DNA from: Thermoflexus sp.
GTDB taxonomy: Bacteria; Chloroflexota; Anaerolineae; Aggregatilineales; Aggregatilineaceae
Assembly (NCBI GenBank): GCA_020724465.1
Contig: DYGX01000004.1
Coordinates: forward strand, 124,001 to 188,000
Direction of reading: 5' to 3'
DNA length: 64,000 nt
Shown piece after piece: positions 43,707-51,640 of the stretch. Each line of letters opens with the position of its first letter. Position 1 is the first letter of the stretch. Under the pieces are notes generated by a model, which saw only the letters and a list, made by a program, of their open reading frames with translations, did no database searches and was not told where the DNA came from. Made by a program: the position numbers and the translations under genes.

Positions 43707-44939
43707 ATGAATCACCTGCTGCCCAAGCCACTGATCGCCGCACCCCGCGCCATCCCGCGCAACGTGTGGGCCACCACCGCCACCAGTTTTCTGACTGACA
43801 TTTCCAGCGAGATGATTTTCAACCTGGTGCCGCTGTTCCTGGCGAATGTCCTGGGAATCTCGACAGCGATCATCGGGCTGATCGACGGCATCGCGGAGAC
43901 AACTTCCAGCCTTCTCAAGGTCGTGTCGGGCCGGCTCTCCGACCGGCTGCGCCGGCGCAAGCGGCTGGCGGTGGCCGGCTACGCCATTTCCGCCTTCGCC
44001 AAGCCGTTCCTGTATGGCACCACCACCTGGGCGGGCGTCCTGGTGGTGCGCTTTGCAGACCGGGTGGGCAAAGGCGTGCGCACGTCCCCGCGCGACGCGC
44101 TGATCGCCGACAGCACCGACGCCCACCATCGCGGCATCGCCTTCGGACTGCATCGCGCCGGGGATACGGCCGGGGCCGTCGTCGGCCTGGTGATCGCGCT
44201 GGCCGTCGTGTTGGCCACCCAGGCCCAGGCGCTGACCCTCAGCCGCAGCACCTTTCAGACGCTGGTGCTGATCGCCATCGTTCCCGCCGCGCTGGGCGTG
44301 ATCGTGCTGGCACTGGGCGCGCGCGAGGTGCCCTTCAAACCGCGCTCCGGGCCACAGCCGGACCTGTCTTTTTCCGCGCTGAGCGGAGAGTTCAAGTTCT
44401 TCTTGCTCGTCGTGGCGCTCTTCACGCTGGGCAATTCGTCAGACAGCTTCCTGATCCTGCGCGCGCAGGAACGCGGCCTGACCATCGCCGGCATCCTGGG
44501 CATGCTGATCACGTTCAATCTGGTCTACACGCTGTTTTCCAGCCCGCTCGGGATGCTGTCCGACCGGTTGGGGCGCAAGCGGGTGATTCTGGCCGGCTGG
44601 CTGCTCTACAGCCTGGTTTACCTGGGCTTCGCCCTGGTCGCCAGCGCGGCGCAGGTCTGGGTGCTGTACGGCGTTTACGGGCTGTACTACGCGGCCTTCG
44701 AGGGCACTGCCAGGGCGCTCGTTGCGGACCTGACGCCGGTCGAGCAGCGCGGCACGGCCTATGGGTTCTATAACGCGACGGTGGGCCTGGTCGCGCTCCC
44801 CGCGAGCGTCCTGGCGGGCGTCTTGTGGCAGGGTGTGGGCGGCTGGTCGGGGCTTGGCCCGCGCGCGCCGTTCTTCACCGGTGCCGCGCTCGCCTTTCTG
44901 GCCGTCGCGCTGATCGCCATCCGCTGGAGAGGGAAATAG
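43707..44939 (+). CDS. Major facilitator superfamily transporter
   Basis: 410 residues from ATG at 43707 (GAGG 6 nt upstream); GTG 43695 is an alternative. Twelve helices in two halves. Motif A occurs in both halves: GRLSDRLRRRKRL after helix 2 and GMLSDRLGRKRVIL after helix 8. TDISSEMIFNLVPLFLANVL and DRVGKGVRTSPRDALIADST are characteristic of a widespread MFS subgroup found in many bacteria, substrate unknown. No regulator adjacent. Convergent with the nucleotidyltransferase gene (11 bp between stops). Confidence 0.92.
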   Translation: MNHLLPKPLIAAPRAIPRNVWATTATSFLTDISSEMIFNLVPLFLANVLGISTAIIGLIDGIAETTSSLLKVVSGRLSDRLRRRKRLAVAGYAISAFAKPFLYGTTTWAGVLVVRFADRVGKGVRTSPRDALIADSTDAHHRGIAFGLHRAGDTAGAVVGLVIALAVVLATQAQALTLSRSTFQTLVLIAIVPAALGVIVLALGAREVPFKPRSGPQPDLSFSALSGEFKFFLLVVALFTLGNSSDSFLILRAQERGLTIAGILGMLITFNLVYTLFSSPLGMLSDRLGRKRVILAGWLLYSLVYLGFALVASAAQVWVLYGVYGLYYAAFEGTARALVADLTPVEQRGTAYGFYNATVGLVALPASVLAGVLWQGVGGWSGLGPRAPFFTGAALAFLAVALIAIRWRGK

Positions 44940-44950
44940 CCGTCCGACGC

Positions 44951-45775
44951 TCAACGCCACCTATCGAGCAGCGTCTGCAGACGCTCCGCCAGCGCGTCCG
45001 GCGGTTCGCTGCCGATCATCGCCGCCACGGCGCGCGCCTGCTCAAAGAAGCACACCGTCACGGCGCGTAGCGCCCGCAAGATGTCGCCGGGCGCACTGCT
45101 GCCGGGCAGCGTTGCTTCCAGCGCAGAAAGAAAATCGGCAGGCAACTGATCCGCCTGCCGTCCGCGCGTCACGTCCAGCTTGTAGCGCGCCCCCGCCAGC
45201 TCGAAGATCAGCAGCCGCGCCGCATCCAGATCGTGCAGCGCCCGCCAGATCTGCCCGCGCCGGGTCGCGACTGCCACATGCAGCACGTAGTGCCAGATGC
45301 CGCCGACCGCGTGCTCGTATGCTGCGCGGGCGTCCGGCTCCTGGCGCTCCGCCCAGGTCCGCTGCTGGATCGCCTCGATCTGTCCGGAGCGGTCGAACGC
45401 CACCTGCCAGCGCCACTTCCCTGCCTGAAGGTTGCCCAGGTGCACGAACCCGATATCGACTTCGAGATAGTTCGCCAGCAGAAAGCCGCGCAGGAAGCTG
45501 TCCGGCGCGTAATTGGTGGAAAACTGCCCCCACACCTCGAACATGGCGCGGATGCGCTCCGTCCAGGCGTCGCACACCGGCGCGACATCGTCCGCCGCGT
45601 ACATCACCACGTCGAGGTCAACATCCGAGTATGCGTCCTCGAAGCCGACGGACCCCGACCCAACTACGATCACGCCGGCGATACGCTCATCCGTCGCCAG
45701 CGCCGCCAGCAGCCGGTCGAGCGTCTCCTGGCGCTGGGCGGCGGTGTACAACAGGGCGTTTTCCTCGCTAGTCAT
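44951..45775 (-). CDS. Nucleotidyltransferase-domain protein (AadE-like)
   Basis: 274 residues. The N-terminal pol-beta-type nucleotidyltransferase core is visible: [20 protein letters not shown] then VDLDVVMY, with the GS pair and two aspartates (SDVDLD) that bind Mg2+, and a third Asp in [10 protein letters not shown]. The C-terminal part is helical. The overall layout resembles aminoglycoside 6-adenylyltransferases but also housekeeping members, so resistance is not claimed. Its start overlaps the end of the hbd gene by 8 nt, hence same operon. Confidence 0.85.
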   Translation of the reverse strand: MTSEENALLYTAAQRQETLDRLLAALATDERIAGVIVVGSGSVGFEDAYSDVDLDVVMYAADDVAPVCDAWTERIRAMFEVWGQFSTNYAPDSFLRGFLLANYLEVDIGFVHLGNLQAGKWRWQVAFDRSGQIEAIQQRTWAERQEPDARAAYEHAVGGIWHYVLHVAVATRRGQIWRALHDLDAARLLIFELAGARYKLDVTRGRQADQLPADFLSALEATLPGSSAPGDILRALRAVTVCFFEQARAVAAMIGSEPPDALAERLQTLLDRWR

Positions 45776-46628
45776 AGGTGTAGAATCCGCGCCCGGTCTT
45801 GCGCCCTAGATGCCCCGCCGCCACCATCTTGCGCAGCAGCGGGCAGGGCCGGTATTTCGGATCCCCTAGCCCTGTGTGCAGCACTTCCAGCGTGTGCAGC
45901 ACAATATCCAGCCCGATAAAGTCGGCCAGCGTCAGGGGACCCATCGGGTGATTCATGCCCAGCTTCATCACCGTGTCGATCGCTTCAGCCGACCCGACGC
46001 CTTCCATCAGCGCGTAAATCGCCTCGTTGAGCATGGGCATCAGGATGCGGTTGGCGATGAAGCCGGGGTAGTCCGCCGCCTCGACCGGCGTCTTGCCCAG
46101 GCGCTCGCTGAAGGCCATCGCCACGTCGAGCGTCTCCTGGCTGGTCCCCAGGCCGCGAATCACCTCGACCAGTTGCATCAGAGGGACCGGGTTCATGAAG
46201 TGCAGGCCGATCACCTTATCCGGGCGTTGCGTGGCCGCCGCGATCTCGGTCAGCGAGATCGACGAGGTGTTGCTCGCCAGGATCGTGTCCGGTCCGGTGA
46301 TCTCGTCCAGCCGGCGAAAGATCGCCTTTTTCAGCTCCGGGTTCTCGCTGACAGCTTCGATCACCAACTGCGCGTCGCTCACGTCCATCAAGTCTAGCCC
46401 GGTTGTAATCCCGCTCAGCGCCGCGTCGCGCTGCTCGTCGGTCAGCTTGCCCTTGCTGTGCAATTTCTCGACGCTGCTGCGGATGGCCGCCAGCCCACGG
46501 TCGAGCGCCGCCTGCTCGACGTCGGTGAGCACCACGCGGTAGCCGCTCGTCGCGCAGACCTGGGCGATCCCGCTGCCCATCGTCCCCGCGCCCACCACAC
46601 CGACAGTCTGAATTGCGCTCACGTCCAT
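45768..46628 (-). CDS. 3-hydroxybutyryl-CoA dehydrogenase
   Basis: 286 residues, usual length. NAD(P)-dependent oxidation of 3-hydroxyacyl-CoA. Rossmann motif [33 protein letters not shown], the catalytic His in [16 protein letters not shown], and the C-terminal [16 protein letters not shown] then [11 protein letters not shown]. Part of a leftward group plsC-hbd-nucleotidyltransferase; the spacer to plsC carries decamer array A. It acts with thiolases on C4 acyl-CoA. Confidence 0.95.
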   Translation of the reverse strand: MDVSAIQTVGVVGAGTMGSGIAQVCATSGYRVVLTDVEQAALDRGLAAIRSSVEKLHSKGKLTDEQRDAALSGITTGLDLMDVSDAQLVIEAVSENPELKKAIFRRLDEITGPDTILASNTSSISLTEIAAATQRPDKVIGLHFMNPVPLMQLVEVIRGLGTSQETLDVAMAFSERLGKTPVEAADYPGFIANRILMPMLNEAIYALMEGVGSAEAIDTVMKLGMNHPMGPLTLADFIGLDIVLHTLEVLHTGLGDPKYRPCPLLRKMVAAGHLGRKTGRGFYTYD

Positions 46629-46670
46629 CTCTCGCCCCCTTTAGAAGTTCGCGATTGGCGGTTAGCCTTG

Positions 46671-46740
46671 TATCTTTGCTCTTTTCCGCTGCTTTTTGCT
46701 GCGTTTTGCTGCTTTTTGCCGCTTTTCGCCGCTCTTAACA
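46671..46740. repeat. Decamer tandem array A
   Basis: Seven consecutive 10-nt units in perfect register: TATCTTTGCT, CTTTTCCGCT, GCTTTTTGCT, GCGTTTTGCT, GCTTTTTGCC, GCTTTTCGCC, GCTCTTAACA. The last unit contains the stop codon of plsC. On the transcribed (minus) sense the unit reads about AGCAAAAAGC. The same unit makes up array B (51501-51640). Confidence 0.8.
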
Positions 46741-47418
46741 CACGATCTCCGCCATCTCCTCGATCAGCGGGTGATCGCGGTAGACGCCCCGGTACTCTTC
46801 TGGCAGCAGAGCCGCCAGCGCGCACATGATCCGCTCGGTATATTCAGCCAGCTGCGGCCCCTTGGCGCGGCCTTCGGGCAGGCGGTACGGGCGCCCGATC
46901 CGGATATGCACGCGCGGACGCGGGCGCTTCAGAACCTTTTCCGTGCCCCACACCACCGCCGGCACAATCGGCACGTTGGCGCGGGTAGCGAGGAAGGCCG
47001 CGCCCTCGCGCCCCTGGATCAGACCGCCGGTCCTGCTACGCGTCCCCTCAGGCGCGATCGCCAGCGCCGCGCCGTGTTCCAGCACCATCAGTGCCTTTTT
47101 CAGCGCGTCGCGGTCCGCAGAAAACTGCCTGACCCAGATCAGCGCATTGGCGCGAAAGAGCGGTTCCATCCACGTGCCGCGATATTTCTCCGCCGCCAGG
47201 CCGATGATGCCCGGCGGCAAATACGGCGTCATGGCCGCCACGTCGAAATAGCTCAGATGGTTGGCCGTCACCAGCAGAGGCGGCGCGGGGATGTGGTCCT
47301 GCCCTTCAACCTCAACACGAGCGAGCAGGTGCATCGCGATCTTCATCAGAGGCCGCGCCCATCGAGACTGCTCGGTTGCCGGCCAGTCTGGGGGTCGTTG
47401 AGCGGGTACGCGGGACAT
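46735..47418 (-). CDS. plsC: 1-acyl-sn-glycerol-3-phosphate acyltransferase
   Basis: 227 residues from ATG at 47418 (AGGAAGGAA about 6 nt upstream); a further upstream start is less likely. Acylates lysophosphatidic acid to phosphatidic acid at the membrane. Motif I NHLSYFD (HX4D), motif II around the KYRGTWMEPLFRANALIWVR region, motif III APEGTRSRTGG, motif IV VPIVPAVVWGTE. First gene of the leftward lipid/acyl-CoA group. Confidence 0.94.
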   Translation of the reverse strand: MSRVPAQRPPDWPATEQSRWARPLMKIAMHLLARVEVEGQDHIPAPPLLVTANHLSYFDVAAMTPYLPPGIIGLAAEKYRGTWMEPLFRANALIWVRQFSADRDALKKALMVLEHGAALAIAPEGTRSRTGGLIQGREGAAFLATRANVPIVPAVVWGTEKVLKRPRPRVHIRIGRPYRLPEGRAKGPQLAEYTERIMCALAALLPEEYRGVYRDHPLIEEMAEIVC

Positions 47419-47532
47419 ACACGTTCCTTCCTGGCGTCGCACAGCGCCAGCATACCCCAGCCGCTCCGCGCTTGGCAAATCGCAGCCCGCCGTTTGCGCC
47501 GCGCGGGGTGGGCGCTCGCGCCATCGTTAGCT

Positions 47533-47550
47533 ATGTTCTGTAATGAACAT
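47533..47550. promoter_or_regulatory. Dyad in the plsC / serine hydrolase divergent region
   Basis: ATGTTC (47533-47538), 6-bp gap, GAACAT (47545-47550). Perfect arms; could bind a dimeric regulator. It is not a LexA box, because the half-sites are in the opposite order. Confidence 0.3.
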
Positions 47551-47608
47551 CACAAGCGCACCGACCTGCCCCCGCACGCACGGGGCGCCTACCTGCAAGG
47601 ACAGACTC

Positions 47609-48676
47609 ATGACCACACCCTGCCCCGACCCTGGGCCGCGCCCGGCTCCCGCGCGCGACTACTGGCCGACGGATGGCTGGCGTAGCGCCCCGCCCGACGA
47701 TCACGGCGTGGACCCCGCCGCGCTGGACGCCTTGCGCGCCCACCTGGACGAGCACTACTCCCACATCGACAGCCTGCTGGTCGTGCGCAACGGCTACCTG
47801 CTGCGCGAGGACTACCACCACGGAACCGGGCCAGACGACCTGCACAATGTCAAGTCGGTGACCAAGAGCGTGCTGTCGGCCCTGGTCGGCATCGCGCTCG
47901 ACACCGGCGATCTGCCCGGCCTGGACGAGCCGCTCGGCACCTTCTTCCCGTACCACTTCGCCTCAATCGCGGACCGCGCCAAGCGCGAGATCACCCTGGA
48001 AGACCTGCTCACCATGCGCTCCGGCCTGGACTGGCAGGAATGGGGTCCCAGCACCGTCCAGATGACCGCCAGCCCGGACTGGATCCGTTACGTGCTGGAC
48101 AGGCCGCTCGCAAACCGGCCCGGCGAGCGCTTCAACTACAGCACGGGCGACACGCACCTGATCGCCGGGGCGCTTCAGCAAGCCGCCGGGATGACGCTGC
48201 TGGAATACGCCGACCTGTACCTGTTCGGCCCGCTGGGCATCACCGACCGCCGCTGGCCCGCGGACCCGCAGGGGATCACGGTCGGCGGGTCCGAGCTGGC
48301 GCTGCGCCCGCGCGATATGGCGAAGATCGGCTTTTTGTATCTCAACCAGGGCCGCTGGGACGGGCATGACGTGATCCCCGCCGGTTGGGTGCGCACGTCG
48401 ACCGAGCCGCACATCACGGTCGTCCCGCGCGACGCCAGCAGCCGACCGCCCGTCTGCTATGGCTACCTGTGGTGGCTGCGCCCGCAGCAAGACCTGGGCA
48501 GTTTCATGGCGGTTGGCTTCGCCGGCCAGTTCATCTATGTTCTGCCGGCCCTCGATCTCGTCGTGGTCATGACCGGCGATCTGAAAACCGCCCCCAAGAC
48601 GTTCACCGACAACCGCATGATCCGCGAGTTCAACGTGGTCGAGGAATTTCTCGTGCCCGCCATCCGGCCCGCGTAG
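47609..48676 (+). CDS. Serine hydrolase, beta-lactamase / class C-like
   Basis: 355 residues from ATG at 47609 (AAGGA 7-8 nt upstream). SxxK motif in KSVTKSVLSALVGIAL, YxN-like FNYSTGDTHLIAGAL, and a third motif position GFAGQF near the end. ITLEDLLTMRSGLDWQEWG is the usual loop before the Tyr motif. No signal peptide, so probably cytoplasmic, like many esterase-type members. Likely an esterase or peptidase; beta-lactamase activity is not implied. Repeat copy 4 follows the stop. Confidence 0.9.
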   Translation: MTTPCPDPGPRPAPARDYWPTDGWRSAPPDDHGVDPAALDALRAHLDEHYSHIDSLLVVRNGYLLREDYHHGTGPDDLHNVKSVTKSVLSALVGIALDTGDLPGLDEPLGTFFPYHFASIADRAKREITLEDLLTMRSGLDWQEWGPSTVQMTASPDWIRYVLDRPLANRPGERFNYSTGDTHLIAGALQQAAGMTLLEYADLYLFGPLGITDRRWPADPQGITVGGSELALRPRDMAKIGFLYLNQGRWDGHDVIPAGWVRTSTEPHITVVPRDASSRPPVCYGYLWWLRPQQDLGSFMAVGFAGQFIYVLPALDLVVVMTGDLKTAPKTFTDNRMIREFNVVEEFLVPAIRPA

Positions 48677-48687
48677 GGACCTTTCAG

Positions 48688-48795
48688 CCCCCGGCCCCTT
48701 CTCCCTCGCGTGCGGAGAGAATGGCAGCGGACGTCAACCGAAAGCCCCTCTCCCCGCGATGCCGTCGCAGAGGGAGAGGGGTTTGGGGTGAGGGG
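48688..48795. repeat. Dispersed palindromic repeat, copy 4 (inverted)
   Basis: On the minus strand it reads CCCCTCACCCCAAACCCCTC, then TCCCTCTGCGACGGCATCGC, then GGGGAGAGGGGCTT, and ends GGAGAAGGGGCCGGGGGCTG. Same family as 655-767; the internal part is the most diverged. Confidence 0.82.
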
Positions 48796-48804
48796 CTACC
48801 CCGC

Positions 48805-48833
48805 TTGATCCGCGCCCCAATCAGGCATATAAT
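48805..48833 (+). promoter_or_regulatory. Promoter of the transglutaminase-like gene
   Basis: TTGATC (48805-48810), 17-bp spacer, TATAAT (48828-48833); leader of about 40 nt to the ATG at 48880. Confidence 0.8.
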
Positions 48834-48879
48834 TAGCACACGCGTTCTATCCACGGGCCGTCTGGCTGGAGAGGGTTAT

Positions 48880-49803
48880 ATGATCGACCACACGCTCGAT
48901 CCGCTGGTGTACTACGCCGCGCCTGGGCCATTCACCGCGCTCTCGGCCGCCGATGGCTACGCCCCGCTGCTGGGCGACCTGCCGGCAGACATCCCCGCGC
49001 TGGTGCACGCCGTCCAGGGAAACCTGATCCACATCTTTTGGGCGGGCGCCTACGGCGTCACGCTCACCGACGAGCAGCAGACCGGCGTCGGGATCCGCAG
49101 CGCCGCCGAAAAGCTGCGCCGCATCCACGCCGCCGATTCTGCCCCGCTAACCACCCCGCGCCCGCCCCAGGCGCGCCTGGTTGGCAACTGCCGCGACTTC
49201 TCGGTGCTGCTCTGCGCGCTGCTGCGCTACCAGGGCATTCCGGCGCGCGCCCGCTGCGGTTTCGGGACCTACTTCACGCCGGGCCGCTACGAAGATCACT
49301 GGGTCTGCGAGTACTGGCACGCGGGCCAGCGACGCTGGGTGATGGTCGACGCGCAGCTTGACGCCGTCCAGCGCGAGGCGCTCAAGCCCGATTTCGACCC
49401 GCTCGACGTGCCGCGCAATCGCTTCATCACCGGCGGGCACGCCTGGCAGCTTGTCCGCAACGGCCAGGCGGACCCGGACGCGTTCGGCATCTTTGATATG
49501 CACGGGCTGTGGTTCTTGCTGGGGAACCTGGTGCGCGATGTCGCCGCGCTCAACAAGATGGAACTGCTGCCGTGGGACTGCTGGGGCGCGATGCCCCGCC
49601 CTCAAGACGCGATCACGCCGGAAGCAGAAGCCCTCTACGACCGCGCCGCTGCCGTCTCATGGGGTGACAACGCCACCTTCGCCGATCTGCGCGCCCTCTA
49701 CGAGAACGAGCCGCATCTGCGGGTCCCGCCCGTGATTTTCGACGTCGGCGGCGGCGCCCCGCGCGAAGTCACGCTGGCAGACGAAGCGGGCGTTGTGTTC
49801 TGA
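48880..49803 (+). CDS. Transglutaminase-like (papain-fold) protein
   Basis: 307 residues from ATG at 48880 (GGAGAGG about 6 nt upstream). The catalytic Cys-His-Asp order is visible: LVGNCRDFSVLLCALLRYQG, PARARCGFGTYFTPGRYEDH (His), VCEYWHAGQRRWVMVDAQLD (Asp). No signal peptide. Bacterial members are proteases or amide-forming enzymes of varied substrates. Unique promoter; the following gene is convergent, with an 8-bp-stem hairpin at 49821-49850 between. Confidence 0.88.
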   Translation: MIDHTLDPLVYYAAPGPFTALSAADGYAPLLGDLPADIPALVHAVQGNLIHIFWAGAYGVTLTDEQQTGVGIRSAAEKLRRIHAADSAPLTTPRPPQARLVGNCRDFSVLLCALLRYQGIPARARCGFGTYFTPGRYEDHWVCEYWHAGQRRWVMVDAQLDAVQREALKPDFDPLDVPRNRFITGGHAWQLVRNGQADPDAFGIFDMHGLWFLLGNLVRDVAALNKMELLPWDCWGAMPRPQDAITPEAEALYDRAAAVSWGDNATFADLRALYENEPHLRVPPVIFDVGGGAPREVTLADEAGVVF

Positions 49804-49820
49804 GTTCGCCGTCGAATCAA

Positions 49821-49850
49821 GCGGCGGCGGGCCGGGAAGCCTGCCGCCGC
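49821..49850. terminator. Bidirectional hairpin between convergent genes
   Basis: GCGGCGGC (49821-49828) pairs with GCCGCCGC (49843-49850). No T run on the plus side. Confidence 0.4.
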
Positions 49851-49875
49851 GTTGCGCGCTGCGCTCCCGGCGCGC

Positions 49876-50202
49876 TCAGCGCCGCCACCACACGCTCGTC
49901 AGCGCGAAGATGATCAGCGCCCCGAAGAACGCCGCCACCACGTCGATCCAGCGGATCACCAGCTCGCCCCCCAGAACACCGGTCGGCTCCAGGTTGAGGA
50001 GACTGAACACAAACCCGCCGATGAACGAGCCGATCAGGCCGATAACGATCAACCCGGTCAGGCTCATCCCGCGACCGCGCACCAACAGGTTGGCGAACAG
50101 CCCCGCGACCAGACCGATGATGATCCAGGTGATAATCTGTCCAACGGTTGTGCTCACCGTGACAGGTTGGTCGGTCACGGCCTGCAGCAGGAAAATAGGC
50201 AT
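49876..50202 (-). CDS. GlsB/YeaQ/YmgE family stress-related membrane protein
   Basis: 108 residues from ATG at 50202 (GAGGAGAG about 5 nt upstream). Three helices with the glycine-rich family pattern: IITWIIIGLVAGLFANLLVR, GRGMSLTGLIVIGLIGSFIGG and AAFFGALIIFALTSVWWRR (transglycosylase-associated domain, PF04226). Small membrane proteins of this family accumulate under stress; mechanism unknown. Confidence 0.92.
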   Translation of the reverse strand: MPIFLLQAVTDQPVTVSTTVGQIITWIIIGLVAGLFANLLVRGRGMSLTGLIVIGLIGSFIGGFVFSLLNLEPTGVLGGELVIRWIDVVAAFFGALIIFALTSVWWRR

Positions 50203-50314
50203 CTCACTCTCCTCACCACGGGATGGTAGATCGCCGGCGCACAAGACTTATGTTGATTATGGTCTGTCCGCGCCGGGCTGCCAAGTGCCGGGGCGATCCA
50301 GAAGACCGGGTCCT

Positions 50315-51475
50315 CTAGCCGCCGACGGCCTCGAACACGTGCGCGACGGCCGTTCCGCCCAGGCCGCCCAGGTTGAGCGCCAGCGCCAGCCGCGCGCCGG
50401 GGACCTGGTTCTCACCCGCGTCGCCGCGCAGTTGGCGCGCGATCTCGACCGCCTGGTACACCCCCGTCGCGCCAAGCGGGTTGCCCCGCGCCTTCAGCCC
50501 GCCGAAGGTGCTGATCGGCAGTCGCCCGTCGCGGCCCAGCGCCCCCTCAGCGGCCAGCTTCCAGCCCTCGCCGCGCGGCGCGAAGCCCGCCGCCTCAAGC
50601 TGGAGCGCGGTCAGCACCGTGAAGCTGTCGTGCAGCTCGGCCAGGTCGATCGCGTCCGGCCCGATCCCGGCCCGCTCGTAGGCGCGTCCCGCCGCCAGGT
50701 TGACCGCCGTCAAAAACAGCAGATCGCGCCGGTTGTGCAGCGCCAGCGTGTCGGTCGCTGCCGCGCTGCCCCGCACCCGCACCGGATGCGGCACGCTGTC
50801 CAGCGCGCGCTCGGTGGTCGTCAGGATCACCGCCGCCGCGCCGTCGCCTTCGGGCGCGCTGTCGAACAGATTGACCGGGTCCGCCACCACCGGCGCCTTG
50901 GCGAACGCGCCGGGCCGCAGTTTATTGCGGTACATGGCGAAGGGGTTGGTCGAGCCGTTGGCGTGGGCGTTGATCGAGAAGCCCTCGAACTGCTCGAGCG
51001 CCACGCCGTGTTCGTACATGTAGCGCCGCATCAGCAGCGCCGCCAGCGCCGCCGGAGTCGCGCCCGGCCCTGCCTCGTAATCGGCGTCCAGCGCCGTTGT
51101 CAGGGCGGTATCGCGCTCGCTGCCGGTGCGGTCGGTCGCCTTCTCAACGCCGAGCACCAGCACGGTCTCCGCTGCTCCGCCGGCCACCATCAGGTACCCC
51201 TGGCGCAGCGCCAGCCCGCCGGACGCGTCCGCCGCCTCGACGCGCAGCGCCTCGACGCCGGCCATACCCACATAGTCCGCCACCAGCGCGCCCAGGTGGT
51301 TCTGCCCGCTGAGGTTGCCGCCCAGGGCGTTGGCGACGATCACCGCGTCCACCCGCTCGACTGCCGCGTCCTGGAGCGCCGCCTGCACCGCGCTCAGCGC
51401 GAGCTGGCGCAGGCCCATCTCCCAGTGCTCGCCGACGGGCGTCTGCCCGATTCCGATAATTGAAACGTCTCGCAT
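50315..51475 (-). CDS. Thiolase homologue of the mevalonate operon with substituted catalytic residues
   Basis: 386 residues from ATG at 51475 (GAGG 6 nt upstream). SCP2/archaeal acetoacetyl-CoA thiolase type, the kind that pairs with DUF35 and HMG-CoA synthase. Expected nucleophile motif VEAACASGG reads VEAADASGG (Asp codon at 51227-51229), and the expected GHPxGATG reads GNPLGATG. The other His motif, AELHDSFTVLTALQLEAAG, is kept. As written it should not catalyse the normal thiolase reaction; it may be a structural partner, a decarboxylase-like variant or a sequencing or annotation surprise. Last gene of the leftward operon HMGR, HMGS, thiolase. A canonical thiolase lies at 39313-40533. 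Confidence 0.9.
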   Translation of the reverse strand: MRDVSIIGIGQTPVGEHWEMGLRQLALSAVQAALQDAAVERVDAVIVANALGGNLSGQNHLGALVADYVGMAGVEALRVEAADASGGLALRQGYLMVAGGAAETVLVLGVEKATDRTGSERDTALTTALDADYEAGPGATPAALAALLMRRYMYEHGVALEQFEGFSINAHANGSTNPFAMYRNKLRPGAFAKAPVVADPVNLFDSAPEGDGAAAVILTTTERALDSVPHPVRVRGSAAATDTLALHNRRDLLFLTAVNLAAGRAYERAGIGPDAIDLAELHDSFTVLTALQLEAAGFAPRGEGWKLAAEGALGRDGRLPISTFGGLKARGNPLGATGVYQAVEIARQLRGDAGENQVPGARLALALNLGGLGGTAVAHVFEAVGG

Positions 51476-51500
51476 CGTGTGCCTCGTTTCCATGAGCCAG

Positions 51501-51640
51501 AAGCAGCTAGAGGCAGCTAGGAACAGCTAGGAACAGCGAAGGCGGCTGGCTGCACTTAGCTGCACTTGGCTGCATGTTGCTGTCTTTAGCTGCTTTTTGC
51601 TGCATTTTGCTGCTCTTCGCTGCTCTTTGCTGTTCTTCGC
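51501..51640. repeat. Decamer tandem array B
   Basis: Fourteen consecutive 10-nt units in exact register fill the spacer between HMG-CoA synthase and thiolase. Units 1-4 are of type AAGCAGCTAG/GAACAGCTAG. Unit 5 is GGCGGCTGGC. Units 6-14 are of type TGCACTTAGC, TGCTTTTTGC, TGCTCTTCGC. The two halves are roughly reverse complements. The array abuts the HMG-CoA synthase stop codon (51641-51643). The unit matches that of array A. Confidence 0.85.

Noticed and set aside
44951-45775. Nucleotidyltransferase as an antibiotic-resistance gene
   Set aside because: Only the generic pol-beta core is clear; no resistance-specific residues or mobile context, so resistance is not claimed.
47533-47550. ATGTTC-N6-GAACAT considered as a LexA box
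   Set aside because: LexA boxes need GAAC-N4-GTTC; here the half-sites are in the reverse order with a 6-bp gap.
47609-48676. Serine hydrolase as a beta-lactamase
   Set aside because: SxxK is present but there is no signal peptide and the other motifs fit esterase-type members equally well.
51501-51640. Decamer array considered as a CRISPR array or as a coding repeat
   Set aside because: Units are 10 nt with no spacers, no cas genes are nearby, and the array lies between two stop/start codons of an operon.
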